Shown piece after piece: positions 1 to 7,520 of a DNA stretch of 37,012 nucleotides (position 1 is its first letter; each line of letters starts with the position of its first letter). Location of the stretch: assembly GCA_035464675.1 (NCBI GenBank), contig DATHSA010000065.1, forward strand, positions 1 to 37,012. Reading direction: 5' to 3'. The notes under the pieces are model-generated. The model ran no database searches, had not been told where the DNA came from, and saw only the letters and a list, made by a program, of their open reading frames with translations. Source of the stretch: JAUYIV01 sp035464675 (GTDB lineage Bacteria; Actinomycetota; Acidimicrobiia; Spongiisociales; UBA11373). The position numbers were made by a program, and so were the translations under genes.

Positions 1-884
1 GAGTCGCCGCCCAAGACGACGGGGATCACCGTGGCGTCACAGAGGATCCGCCGGACCGTCTCGGGGCTGAGCAGCCCGCAGTCCTCGGTGACACATCCCG
101 TCCCGTCGGCGAGGCCCAAAAGAGTCTCATAAGACGCGGTGACCGGCACCTGGGGACGGAACCCACCCGAGACCGGCGTGTCGCCGTGAGCGAGATGATC
201 CGAGCAGAGCCGGGTGAGGGCATCGGCGCGGCGCTGCCCCGGAGTCCGGGTATCGGACGGGTCGAGCTGCTGGGGATCGGTGATCGACCGCAACGCATCT
301 ATCAGCGTCTGACCGGCTTCAGGATCCAACTGCCCGTCGATACGGACCAGCCTGTCCAAAGTGGGTGACACATGGAGATACCTGCGGTCCCGAAGATGCT
401 GAGCGTCGGCTTCGGCGGCTTGGAGATCGGCGTTCTGACGCCACAGATCCACCGCCGTGACGAAATCCTTCATACTCAAACCCGAAAACGCTTCGACCAG
501 GGTCTCCTCGGCCTCGGCGAACAGCACCGGGTTGGCCTCCCGAGCCCCCGCCAACAACCGCACCCGAGGCACATCGAGAACCCCGTCATCCAAAGCGGCC
601 TTGACCACCGGCATCGCCGTGAGTGCCTTGGCCAAAGAGATCAGCCCCCTGGCGGCACCCACCCCGATCCCGAAACGATCCACAACGAACGCCAACACCG
701 ACAGATAACCCACATCCGAATACGCCTCCCTGGCGATCACCTCGGCCACCCAGGCGAGACGCTCCGCCTCCGCCTGGACCACCCGCCCATGAGCCTCCAC
801 CGCCCCATCAGCCAGATCACCCGACCACAACGGAAACTCTCGGTCTTCGAGACCGACCCCAGGCCGATCCGCACTCGCTGTCAT
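1..884 (-). CDS. DUF222 / 13E12-family (HNH endonuclease-type) protein, 3' end outside window
   Basis: The minus-strand frame opens at ATG 882-884 and runs without a stop off base 1, so about 294 N-terminal residues are visible. The segments GQLDPEAGQTLIDAL and TPGQRRADALTRLC match what I know of the DUF222 domain that precedes an HNH nuclease in the actinobacterial 13E12 repeat family. The HNH motif would lie to the left of the window and is not seen. Members occur in many copies per genome and are suspected mobile or homing-type nucleases; their role is not established. The start codon lies about 50 bp from the first array repeat (937-968), the same spacing as cargo genes, so this gene may be a member of the array or its mobiliser. 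The family call is firm; the nuclease activity is inferred. Confidence 0.85.
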   Translation of the reverse strand, partial: MTASADRPGVGLEDREFPLWSGDLADGAVEAHGRVVQAEAERLAWVAEVIAREAYSDVGYLSVLAFVVDRFGIGVGAARGLISLAKALTAMPVVKAALDDGVLDVPRVRLLAGAREANPVLFAEAEETLVEAFSGLSMKDFVTAVDLWRQNADLQAAEADAQHLRDRRYLHVSPTLDRLVRIDGQLDPEAGQTLIDALRSITDPQQLDPSDTRTPGQRRADALTRLCSDHLAHGDTPVSGGFRPQVPVTASYETLLGLADGTGCVTEDCGLLSPETVRRILCDATVIPVVLGGD

Positions 885-936
885 GAAGAACAACCTACGA
901 CCCGGGTACGACAAGAAACCGAGCGACAGCGCCGTC

Positions 937-968
937 CCCTCCCAGCGTGCGGGAATGCCACCCCACGG
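937..968 (+). repeat. Array repeat copy 1 (degenerate)
   Basis: Carries the core GCGGGAATG but reads GCCAC where most copies have GTCAC, and ends CCCACGG instead of CCCGAGG. It lies between the DUF222 start and the GNAT gene. Confidence 0.75.
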
Positions 969-1096
969 GTCAGTGAGATCCAGTCGCCAGACCAGACGCT
1001 CGAGGAGAACGAGTGGTAGCGGATGATGCCGCTCGAGGTGGGAACCGGTCCCCCGTCATGTCGATCCCCGGTCACGCCATGGAGGTCGGCAGGGGC

Positions 1097-1621
1097 CTAT
1101 TCGTCGGCAGACAGCAGGCCCCAAACCACGGCATCATGAAATCGGCCGAGTCGTTCGATCGACTCCCTCAATACACCCTCCTGGCGCATTCCGATCTTCT
1201 CGAGAACACGAGCCGACGCCGGATTGTCGACCATGTGGCGGGCCTCGACACGGTGAAGCCCCAAGACATCGAAGGCGTGTCTAACCATGGCCCGTGCCGC
1301 CTCGGTGGCGTAGCCACGCCCCCAATGCGCGACATCGATGAAGTACCCCAACTCGGCTCGTCTGTGGAGCAGATTCGTCTCCAGCCCGATGACACCGATC
1401 AACTCGTCGGTCTCCCTGAGCCTCATCCCGAGGACCAGACGCGTACCTTCCTGGATCGCGGCGTTCGAGGCCTCGATCATGCCACCGGCCGTCTCGATGG
1501 TGAACGGGTGAGGAATCTCGGAGTACATCTCCGCCACCGCTCGATCCCCCGCGATCACCTGGAGGCGAGCGGCGTCCTCATCCCGCAGCATTCTGAGGGT
1601 CAGGCGCTCGGTGATCAGCAC
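1097..1621 (-). CDS. GNAT family N-acetyltransferase (RimJ/RimL-like)
   Basis: A 174-residue protein read from GTG 1619-1621. It begins LITERLTLRML, the opening strand of RimJ/RimL-type acetyltransferases. The acetyl-CoA loop is seen as GRGYATEAARAM (motif A, Q/R-x-x-G-x-G/A), and the closing NPASARVLEKIGM helix is the usual C-terminal signature. Such enzymes acetylate amino groups of ribosomal proteins, antibiotics or small molecules; the substrate cannot be read from sequence. The gene is the sole cargo between repeat copies 1 and 2 and has no operon partner. Family confidence is high, function open. Confidence 0.88.
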   Translation of the reverse strand: MLITERLTLRMLRDEDAARLQVIAGDRAVAEMYSEIPHPFTIETAGGMIEASNAAIQEGTRLVLGMRLRETDELIGVIGLETNLLHRRAELGYFIDVAHWGRGYATEAARAMVRHAFDVLGLHRVEARHMVDNPASARVLEKIGMRQEGVLRESIERLGRFHDAVVWGLLSADE

Positions 1622-1679
1622 ACCACAAGGCTATTCGTCGCAACCAGCCGGCTGGCGAGAATCACGGGAGGTCGCTCCA

Positions 1680-1712
1680 CCCTCCGTCACTGTGCGGGAA
1701 TGTCACCTGAGG
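1680..1712 (+). repeat. Array repeat copy 2
   Basis: CCCTCC at the left, GCGGGAATGTCAC core, CTGAGG at the right. Its left half (CCGTCACTG) is shared only with copy 3, suggesting the two are closely related. Confidence 0.88.
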
Positions 1713-1793
1713 TCAGTCGCCGATCTGACCGCGTGGAGGCGTCTGGAATCGCGCGGACCTCACTGCCTGGCGGGTGACTTGAGGGTCAAGTGA

Positions 1794-2237
1794 TCAGAGT
1801 TGCTCGACCCATTCGTGGCCGGAGAGAGCCTCCGGCTGGAGAGCGGTGACGCTCTGCCTGAGAGTAAAGGGATCCAGCGGACGATTCACCCACTCGTCGG
1901 CGTGAGGACCGGTGTAGTAGCGGCGCCGGATCCGCCGCACGAGCGGCTCGATGTCGTCATCCGTGAATGCTATCGGCCCCTCTGCGATCACATAGCGCTC
2001 GACAGTTTGCGTGTCACCGTAGGCCTCTGAGTGGATCGTGATGGTTGCCCGCCCAGTCTGCTGCATGGCCCGGCCGTGGACCGACCCGGTGAAGGTGATC
2101 ATCCACACCTGGCCTTCTCGATACTCGTACCACATCGGAACCGCGATTGGACCGCGTTCTCGGCGTGATACCGACAGCACCGCAACGTGGGGCTCTTCGA
2201 GATACTCCTCGACCTCTGCCGCGGTCATCTGTGCCAC
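1794..2237 (-). CDS. PPOX-class split-barrel flavin/F420-binding protein
   Basis: A 147-residue protein from GTG 2235-2237 (a Met codon follows three codons in). The layout is that of the pyridoxamine-5'-phosphate-oxidase-like split barrel: an N-terminal helix, then VAVLSVSRRERGPIAVPMWYEY, a strand pair that in this family leads to the cofactor pocket, then GRATITIHSE and a C-terminal RRYYTGP segment. Actinobacterial relatives bind FMN, haem or F420, and many are of unknown substrate. I cannot tell which cofactor is used. It is single cargo between repeat copies 2 and 3, transcribed against the repeat orientation. Confidence 0.82.
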   Translation of the reverse strand: MAQMTAAEVEEYLEEPHVAVLSVSRRERGPIAVPMWYEYREGQVWMITFTGSVHGRAMQQTGRATITIHSEAYGDTQTVERYVIAEGPIAFTDDDIEPLVRRIRRRYYTGPHADEWVNRPLDPFTLRQSVTALQPEALSGHEWVEQL

Positions 2238-2284
2238 GAACGAAAGCTACCTTGCAGCGAAGACGATCTTGTCGGGTCGCCCAA

Positions 2285-2317
2285 CCCTCCGTCACTGTGC
2301 GGGAATGTCACCCGAGG
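2285..2317 (+). repeat. Array repeat copy 3
   Basis: CCCTCC at the left, GCGGGAATGTCAC core, CCCGAGG at the right, 48 bp upstream of the split-barrel gene's start codon and 31 bp from the end of the kinase gene. Confidence 0.88.
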
Positions 2318-2347
2318 GTCACGAGACCGCTCGTCGAACGCGGAGCT

Positions 2348-3211
2348 TCATCCGGCGAGCCGGGTGCCCAGTTTGCTGATGCCGCTGGCCACGATCTCGT
2401 CCTGACCCGTGTCGAGGCCATACAGCACCGCCTGGACCGCCCCGAGCCACACGTAGGCCTTCATGCGATCCAAGAAGCCCTGGCCCACCGGCCCCCCGTA
2501 GGCTCCGAACACGGCGAGCGCCGCTGCCTTCCCGAATGTGATCCACAGCCCGACGAAGTCGATGGCGCCGTCGCCCATGGCGGCGCTGCCGAAGTCGATC
2601 ATCCCGATGCGGGTTCCGTCCACCAGTAGGTGGTCGGTGCCGAGATCGCCGTGGACGAGGACGGGCTCGAAACCATCCAGGGCCTCGAGGAACGCCCCGT
2701 ACTGTCGATCGAGCAGACGCCGGGTCTCCCCATCGAGCAGGGGGGCAACCCGTTCGCTCGTAGTCGACCGCAGCCCTTCATATCGGCCGGACCAGGTCCC
2801 CACGGGATCCGAAACGCCCAGCAAGCCAGCTGCCTCCGCCGGGTCGAAGCGATGGAGCCCAGTGAGCATGGCGGCGAGCCGGGCGACGACGACGTCGTCG
2901 AGGTGTCGGAGGGGTCGGCCCGCGATTCGCCGGTAGCCGAAGAAGAACCGACCAGCGTGCCGACCCGACCAGCTGGGGAGCGGAACCGGGAAGTCCATGG
3001 CCGTCGCGAGCGCCGGCAGCAGACGGTGTTCGCGCTCCATCGCCTGGGCCGCCGGGTCACTCCGTGGAAAGCGGACGATCCAGGTGTCGTCGATCGCGAA
3101 CGTGTGGGAATACCAGCCGCCGGGAATCTCCTCCGCCGTCTGTGCGTCGAGTCCAGAGGCGGCACGGACCAACGCCAGGGCCTCTTCGGGCGTCACCGCA
3201 CCCTCAGACAC
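2348..3211 (-). CDS. Aminoglycoside phosphotransferase-like (APH/choline kinase fold) kinase
   Basis: A 287-residue protein starting at GTG 3209-3211. The APH signature is complete: the catalytic loop VHGDLGTDHLLV (HGD at residues 187-189, D189 the expected base) and the metal-binding IDFG at 205-208. The N-lobe has WIVRFPRS for the ATP-binding lysine region, though a basic residue in the exact lysine position is not certain. Families with this fold phosphorylate aminoglycosides, macrolides, choline or other small molecules. Resistance is possible but not shown, since no specificity residues were recognised. Single cargo between repeat copies 3 and 4. Confidence 0.87.
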   Translation of the reverse strand: MSEGAVTPEEALALVRAASGLDAQTAEEIPGGWYSHTFAIDDTWIVRFPRSDPAAQAMEREHRLLPALATAMDFPVPLPSWSGRHAGRFFFGYRRIAGRPLRHLDDVVVARLAAMLTGLHRFDPAEAAGLLGVSDPVGTWSGRYEGLRSTTSERVAPLLDGETRRLLDRQYGAFLEALDGFEPVLVHGDLGTDHLLVDGTRIGMIDFGSAAMGDGAIDFVGLWITFGKAAALAVFGAYGGPVGQGFLDRMKAYVWLGAVQAVLYGLDTGQDEIVASGISKLGTRLAG

Positions 3212-3354
3212 CGGGGCATCGAGACCGCATGACGCAGGGCTCGTCGCACTCCGTACCCCAGGAGTGCATCCAGCGAAATCGAACCCGTGCGCACACGATC
3301 AGCGTATCCCCGGTTCGCCGGACCGTGACCTGGCGAACTAGTGACATCGCCGCT

Positions 3355-3387
3355 CCCTCGGCCAGTGTGCGGGAATGTCACCTGAGG
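3355..3387 (+). repeat. Array repeat copy 4
   Basis: CCCTCGG at the left, GCGGGAATGTCAC core, CCTGAGG at the right. An extra upstream box GTGACAT (3341-3347) is the exact inverse of ATGTCAC at 3376-3382, giving a possible hairpin around the repeat. Confidence 0.9.
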
Positions 3388-3440
3388 GCCGGCGCGACGA
3401 TTGGCCGGTAGGTTCTTGCTCGTCCAACCCTGGGGGGCGT

Positions 3441-3536
3441 ATGGAGAGAACCAAAGTCCTGCTCGGAAACCCGAACGAGGAGATCGTCGAGTTCTCGTGT
3501 GCCGTCCGGGTGGGACCGTTAGATCGGCGCCGGTGA
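3441..3536 (+). CDS. Possible 31-residue small ORF of unknown function
   Basis: This is the only plausible open frame in the 200 bp between repeat copy 4 and the end of the methyltransferase gene. It starts at ATG 3441, 6 to 10 bases after a G-rich run (GGGGGG) that could act as a ribosome binding site, and stops at TGA 3534-3536. The product begins MERTKVLLGNPNEEIVEF and shows no motif I recognise. It could equally be the leftover 5' end of a lost cargo gene. A short frame like this can arise by chance in high-GC DNA. Confidence 0.25.
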   Translation: MERTKVLLGNPNEEIVEFSCAVRVGPLDRRR

Positions 3537-3585
3537 CACTCGAGCAGGGGCGGTGACTCGAGGCCCTGACCCGAGTCGGCACCTG

Positions 3586-4218
3586 TCACGCTACGAAGGT
3601 GAAGATCCGCGCACCTCGCTCGAGAATCCGAGGCTCGCCCACAAACCGGTTGACACCGACACTCCACCCGTACTGATCGGGCGCAATGAACGCTCGCTCT
3701 ATGAAGCCAGTCTCGACGAAATGCCTCCGAATGCTCGGCGTCAGATCGGGCTTGCGTCGACTGCGTGTCCAGATCACGTCCGCCTCCGCTGCCACCAGCT
3801 GGGGGAGCGTGTCGATCGTGCGGAGCACGTCACGGTCGGCAATGTTCCCGAAGACGCCGCAGACCAGGACGAAGTCCGCCGGAGGGAAGTCTTCATAGCT
3901 CGAAGTCAGACCGGCGTCCGCTTGCAGGACCTCGACTCCCGCAAGTCCCCAATCATGGCTCCGCTTCTGGGCTATCCCCGCCAGGACTGGGTCCAACTCG
4001 ATCAGCCGAGCCCGCAGCCGAAGGCGAGGGCGGGTACAGGCCAGCACACCCAGGACATCATCACCCTGACCGGCGCAGAGACTGATCACTGTCTGCTCAC
4101 GCTCGCGCCTGGCGACGAGCGACTTGACCAGCTCCTGTTGGACTGCCGACAGGCGCCCACTCAGATCTGACGAGGCGTCGTCGTACTGCCGGTGCCACTC
4201 GACCCAGTCCTTTCCCAC
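3586..4218 (-). CDS. SAM-dependent methyltransferase (class I-like)
   Basis: A 210-residue protein if read from GTG 4216-4218; an alternative GTG at 4237-4239 adds seven residues. I prefer the inner start because DWVEWHRQYDD is, from memory, the usual beginning of this actinobacterial methyltransferase family. The SAM-binding motif I reads VISLCAGQGDDVLG, followed by LIELDP as the acidic motif II and VLQADAG as motif III. The substrate is unknown. It is the cargo between repeat copies 4 and 5 and is divergent from the next GNAT gene, with copy 5 between them. Confidence 0.8.
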   Translation of the reverse strand: MGKDWVEWHRQYDDASSDLSGRLSAVQQELVKSLVARREREQTVISLCAGQGDDVLGVLACTRPRLRLRARLIELDPVLAGIAQKRSHDWGLAGVEVLQADAGLTSSYEDFPPADFVLVCGVFGNIADRDVLRTIDTLPQLVAAEADVIWTRSRRKPDLTPSIRRHFVETGFIERAFIAPDQYGWSVGVNRFVGEPRILERGARIFTFVA

Positions 4219-4258
4219 TGCCGCATTGTCGCACCACACTCCGGGAGTGACATCGCCC

Positions 4259-4291
4259 CCCTCGGCCAGTGTGCGGGAATGTCACCTGAGG
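4259..4291 (+). repeat. Array repeat copy 5
   Basis: Consensus-like copy (CCCTCGG, GCGGGAATGTCAC, CTGAGG) in the divergent gap between the methyltransferase and GNAT genes. Like copy 4 it has an upstream GTGACAT box (4247-4253) inverse to ATGTCAC. Confidence 0.92.
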
Positions 4292-4323
4292 TCTCACGGG
4301 GTCTGACTTTCTACAGTGCCCCG

Positions 4324-4842
4324 ATGAGCGATCTCGAAACGAGAGGTGCTCGGAGGTCCGACGCCGAGGGCATGGCTGCGCTATTGGAAGCCGCATGGCG
4401 GGAGACATACGCCGACCTGCTTCCGATGTCGACTCTTCAGGCGAGGGATTTCGATCGAGACGTCCGAGATCTCCACGAGTTGATGGCGTCGCCGCTCCCG
4501 TTTGGGGCCACCGTTGCGCTACGGGACGGGTCGGTTGTCGGCCTGTCCACCTACGGTCCTCCGAACCACTCAGATGAGCCAGGTCTCATCGAGCTGTACG
4601 CGATGTACGTTCGATCGACGGAGATCGGTCAGGGTGCAGGCCGTCGGCTGGTGTTGCAGACGCTTGCCCACGCTCGCAGGGTCGGTGCGAGCACACTCGT
4701 TTGGTTCGTCCACGCCGGCAACACGTTCGTACGCGACCGCTTGGAACGACGCGGGCTCACTCCGCATGCCGGCCCCTTGGGGAGACAGTGGTATGGCCAT
4801 GCGGTCGAGGTCTACGAGTATCGGCTCAACCTCAGGACGTGA
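4324..4842 (+). CDS. GNAT family N-acetyltransferase
   Basis: A 172-residue protein from ATG 4324, 32 bp after repeat copy 5. It has the GNAT order: an N-terminal ARRSDAEGMAALLEAAWRE helix, a central LIELYAMYV strand (motif A approach), the acetyl-CoA loop EIGQGAGRRLV, and a C-terminal strand-helix ending RRGLTPH. The substrate is unknown. It ends six bases before repeat copy 6, so the repeat lies against the stop codon. It is not closely similar to the other GNAT gene in the array (1097-1621), so this is not a recent duplication. Confidence 0.87.
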   Translation: MSDLETRGARRSDAEGMAALLEAAWRETYADLLPMSTLQARDFDRDVRDLHELMASPLPFGATVALRDGSVVGLSTYGPPNHSDEPGLIELYAMYVRSTEIGQGAGRRLVLQTLAHARRVGASTLVWFVHAGNTFVRDRLERRGLTPHAGPLGRQWYGHAVEVYEYRLNLRT

Positions 4843-4847
4843 CCGTC

Positions 4848-4880
4848 CCCTCAGCCAGTGCGCGGGAATGTCACCCGAGG
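4848..4880 (+). repeat. Array repeat copy 6
   Basis: CCCTCAG left end, CGCGGGAATGTCAC core, CCCGAGG right end, directly after the GNAT stop codon. The preceding GTGAC (4839-4843) again inverts the GTCAC of the core. Confidence 0.9.
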
Positions 4881-4954
4881 ATGAGGTTTGAGCGAATCGA
4901 CGAGCTAAGGGGCGAAGGTCATCCCGGCAACGAGTTCGTCTGCGGCGGAGATGA

Positions 4955-5056
4955 GAGCACGCCTCGTCACAATCGATGTCGGACACCACGTTCACCGCAC
5001 TCGACCCGAACAGTTCGCAGAGTTGGTCACCGACTGCCTCGGAGTAGGTCCTCACC
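4955..5056 (+). pseudogene. Duplicated 3' tail of the alpha/beta hydrolase gene
   Basis: About 100 bp are nearly identical to the last part of the hydrolase gene and its 3' flank at 8110-8210. Translated, it gives RLVTIDVGHHVHRTRP and FAELVTDCL, the catalytic-His region of the hydrolase. A small deletion (TGCCTC here against TTCCTCTC) shifts the frame before the former stop. The matching flank GGAGTAGGTCCTCACCCC continues up to repeat copy 7 and then diverges. No 5' part of the gene remains; the 70 bp between copy 6 and the fragment match nothing recognised. This is a decayed array unit. Confidence 0.88.
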
Positions 5057-5089
5057 CCTTCCGCCAACGTGCGGGAATGTCATCAGAGG
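5057..5089 (+). repeat. Array repeat copy 7
   Basis: Variant left half (CTTCCGCCAACG), conserved GCGGGAATGTCA, right end TCAGAGG. Although the flank to its left equals that of copy 12, the repeat itself differs from copy 12, which is evidence for exchange at this boundary. Confidence 0.85.
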
Positions 5090-5170
5090 ATCCGGCCTTC
5101 CCAACTCATGGTCACACGACGACTGACCCACTCTGCCAGCATCCGCCACCTTCAATGAGGAGTGAGCGAT

Positions 5171-6253
5171 ATGGCAGACGTCGTGCGGGTCGGTCTCGTG
5201 GGTGCCTCTGCGGCGCCGGGGTGGAGTTCTGTCGCCCATGTCCCGGCACTGCATGCCGCTGAAGGAATCGAGTTGGCTGCTGTATGCACGAGCCGCCCCG
5301 AGTCCGCGGCCGCAGCCGCCGATGTGTACGGCGTTCCTGCGTTCCACGACGTCCGAGATCTAGCGGCGCAGGACGACATCGACGCCATCGCGGTGGTGGT
5401 CAGGGTTCCCAAGCATCATGAACTCGTGGGCGCTGCACTTGACGCCGGGAAGCACGTGTTCAGCGAATGGCCACTCGGCGCGACCCTTGCCGAAGCCCAG
5501 GAAATGGCGTCACGGGCTCGCGACGCCGGGGTTGTCACGGCAGTCGGGCTGCAGGGTCGCCACGATCCCTCCCTCACCTACGTCAGGCAACTCTCGGCGG
5601 AGGGTTGGTTCGGTCAGATCGTCGCTGTCAACGCGACGATGATGAGCGGCGGCGCGCTCGCACATTCATCGGCGGACGCCTGGATGGGCGCCAAGGCCAA
5701 CGGCGCCAACTTCATGACCATCGTCGGTGGCCACACGATCGACGCCATTTCCTATTGCCTCAGTCCGCTCGCCGAACTGTCTGCCTCCGTCGCGACCCAG
5801 TTCCCAACGTGGAAGCTGGTCGACACCGGTGAAACGATCCCGGTCGATGCGCCGGACACCCTGATCGTCCACGGCACCCTCGACGGGGGAGCCATGATGT
5901 CCCTCCATGCAGCAAGCGTGCCGCACAACGCGACCGGTTGGCGGATGGAGATCTACGGGACCGAAGGGACGGCTGTGGCCTCGACTTCCGGCCTTCCCCA
6001 GATCACCCCAATCAGGCTTTCGGGCGCTCGGGGCTCCGATGCCCCTGAAGAGCTCGCCCTGCCCGGCGAACTGATTGACCGGTTCCCTGGTGGTCCGGCT
6101 GGGAATGTCGGCCGCGCCTACCAGCACATGGCAGAGGCGATCACTGCAGGCCAATCGTTCAGCCCAGATTTCACACACGCAGAAGGTCTTCACAGGCTGC
6201 TCGACCTGATTGAGCAATCCTCCTCTGAGGGTGTGTCCGTCTCGGTCTCCTGA
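5171..6253 (+). CDS. Gfo/Idh/MocA family oxidoreductase
   Basis: A 360-residue protein. ATG 5171 is chosen because GAGGAG at 5157-5162 sits eight bases upstream; a GTG at 5162 overlaps that site. The N-terminal Rossmann fold reads VRVGLVGASAAPGW, with later LAAVCTSRPESA typical of the NAD(P)-binding half. DAGKHVFSEWPLG replaces the usual EKP motif with SEWP, so the catalytic lysine of the E-K-P triplet is Trp here. The C-terminal half (GRHDPSLTYVRQL onwards) is the GFO_IDH_MocA beta-sheet domain. Such enzymes oxidise or epimerise sugars and inositols; the substrate is unknown. Single cargo between repeat copies 7 and 8. Confidence 0.88.
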   Translation: MADVVRVGLVGASAAPGWSSVAHVPALHAAEGIELAAVCTSRPESAAAAADVYGVPAFHDVRDLAAQDDIDAIAVVVRVPKHHELVGAALDAGKHVFSEWPLGATLAEAQEMASRARDAGVVTAVGLQGRHDPSLTYVRQLSAEGWFGQIVAVNATMMSGGALAHSSADAWMGAKANGANFMTIVGGHTIDAISYCLSPLAELSASVATQFPTWKLVDTGETIPVDAPDTLIVHGTLDGGAMMSLHAASVPHNATGWRMEIYGTEGTAVASTSGLPQITPIRLSGARGSDAPEELALPGELIDRFPGGPAGNVGRAYQHMAEAITAGQSFSPDFTHAEGLHRLLDLIEQSSSEGVSVSVS

Positions 6254-6293
6254 AACAGCAGACGAACAAGTCGGTTCGGGTGAACGAACCGTG

Positions 6294-6326
6294 GCCTCGG
6301 CCAGTGTCCGGGAGTGTCACCCGAAC
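6294..6326 (+). repeat. Array repeat copy 8 (diverged)
   Basis: GCCTCGGCCAGTG left half is intact, but the core reads CCGGGAGTGTCAC and the right end CCGAAC. Lies between two convergent genes. Confidence 0.8.
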
Positions 6327-6336
6327 TCAGGAACGG

Positions 6337-6602
6337 TCACCAGAGGCGTTGAGCCGCCAGCGAATCGGTGATTGCGCTGATGAGTGACTGGTTGGCGTCG
6401 GGGAGCAGGTCGAGAGTCGCCTCCCCGATTTCCTGACCGTCCGGATTTGTCGGAGCAAATTGATGGCGATGTGGTCGTACTCGTCGCTGGGCATGCCGAG
6501 GGGATCGTGGTCGCATAGGAGATCACTCACTCGACGAACGAGGGCGCGCCACTCTTTGACCTTCCGCCGGCGGTCTGCACGGTTCACGAGAGGAATTATC
6601 AC
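6337..6602 (-). pseudogene. Small protein gene of about 90 residues, apparently frameshifted
   Basis: The frame from GTG 6600-6602 gives a charged start, then DPLGMPSDEYDHIAINLLRQIR. After about base 6440 this frame becomes low-complexity. The neighbouring frame continues naturally as GQEIGEATLDLLPDANQSL to a TGA at 6337-6339. A one-base deletion, or a sequencing error, near 6438-6443 would join them. The DPLG-x-P-x-DEYD pattern recalls small uncharacterised proteins of mobile and immunity-type loci, but I cannot name a family. It occupies the whole 279-bp gap between repeat copies 8 and 9. Confidence 0.5.
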
Positions 6603-6604
6603 TG

Positions 6605-6638
6605 ACCTCCGCCAACGCGCGGGAATGTCACATGGAGG
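6605..6638 (+). repeat. Array repeat copy 9 (CATGGAGG subtype)
   Basis: CCTCC at the left faces GGAGG at the right, an exact inverse pair. Its downstream extension ATGGAGGATCTT resembles that of copy 11, defining a second repeat subtype. Confidence 0.87.
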
Positions 6639-6683
6639 ATCTTTCAGACATTCGGGCCGGTTCTGGTGAGCGCCCAGCGCTGC

Positions 6684-7175
6684 TCAGTTATCAGACAGGC
6701 TCGCGGGTGTCAGCGTGACGGTGATCTTCGACTCGTCGCCGGCGACGTCGGAGGCGAAGTCGCTGTCGATGAGTGTGGGAACGCCTCGCTCGTCGTAGAC
6801 AACTTCAACCCGGTAGGCATTGCGAAGCGAGCCGATCCACTGGTGGAGCCGTTCGACGGTGAACAGTTCGATCGGTGTGATGCCGGGCTTTGGTTCGATC
6901 GGGTAGCCCTCGTATCGCACCTCGACGACCTCACCGTTGGACACCTCCACCTCGAACGGTCCGACCGTCTCGAACAGGCAGGTGGGGCATTCGTTCCTCA
7001 CGGTCAACGAGTATTCGGTGATGCCAGCGGTTTCCCAAAGGGTCTTGGCAGTCTCGAGATCAGCAACGAAACCCGCGGTGATCGTTGTCGACCCACTGCC
7101 CGCTTCATTCATGCAGCCACTGAGCAGAACAGCCAGCGTTAAAGCCAAGACGACGGTGCGGGCACGTCTGTTCAT
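6684..7175 (-). CDS. DUF6174-like lipoprotein
   Basis: A 163-residue protein from ATG 7173-7175. The start MNRRARTVVLALTLAVLLSG then Cys21 forms a typical lipoprotein signal with lipobox LSGC, so the mature protein should be membrane-anchored outside the cytoplasm. The mature part has YSLTVRNECPTC (paired cysteines at about 63 and 66), then FEVEVSNGEVVEVRYEG, matching my recollection of DUF6174 proteins. It ends with a conserved-looking VYDERGVPTLIDSD. Its function is unknown. Single cargo between repeat copies 9 and 10. Confidence 0.82.
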   Translation of the reverse strand: MNRRARTVVLALTLAVLLSGCMNEAGSGSTTITAGFVADLETAKTLWETAGITEYSLTVRNECPTCLFETVGPFEVEVSNGEVVEVRYEGYPIEPKPGITPIELFTVERLHQWIGSLRNAYRVEVVYDERGVPTLIDSDFASDVAGDESKITVTLTPASLSDN

Positions 7176-7253
7176 GGTCCCGACAGCCTACGGACCTCCA
7201 CCCGAGTCGGTCATCGTTGAGCTCCACCAACTCCCTCATGCGACATCGCGACG

Positions 7254-7286
7254 CCCTCAATCAGTGCGCGGGAATGTCACCCGAGG
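7254..7286 (+). repeat. Array repeat copy 10
   Basis: CCCTCAATCAGTG left half, CGCGGGAATGTCAC core, CCCGAGG right end. An upstream GACATCG box (7242-7248) is similar to those of copies 4 and 5. Confidence 0.9.
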
Positions 7287-7445
7287 AATCCGAAGCCGTT
7301 TCGGCGGTGACATCGAACTCTTGACGGATGAGGTCGTGGTTCAGCAAGCTGAACTCCGGCGTGTGTTCGGAGGGTTGATTGACTGAAGTATCTCCATCGA
7401 CCCGGTCATCGTGACTGCGACTGCCGCCCGCGCGACATTGCCGCC
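7287..7445. other. Short array interval without a convincing gene
   Basis: These 159 bp separate repeat copies 10 and 11. The plus strand has a frame ending FGGDIELLTDEVVV, a few codons, then a TGA at 7383-7385. The minus strand has a frame through NHDLIRQEFDVTAETASD that closes inside copy 10. Both look somewhat protein-like but neither has a clear start, so the interval may be a remnant of a cargo gene. Together with the flanks, bases 7176-7520 carry nothing else I recognise. Confidence 0.45.
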
Positions 7446-7479
7446 CCCTCGGCCAGCGTCTCAAATTGTTACATGGAGA
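7446..7479 (+). repeat. Array repeat copy 11 (strongly diverged core)
   Basis: CCCTCGGCCAGCG left half is conserved, but the core reads CTCAAATTGTTACATGGAG instead of GCGGGAATGTCAC. The right side shares ATGGAG-ATCTT with copy 9. Confidence 0.75.
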
Positions 7480-7520
7480 ATCTTCCATGTGGCGTGTCGT
7501 GTCCATTTCGCTGCGACCAT

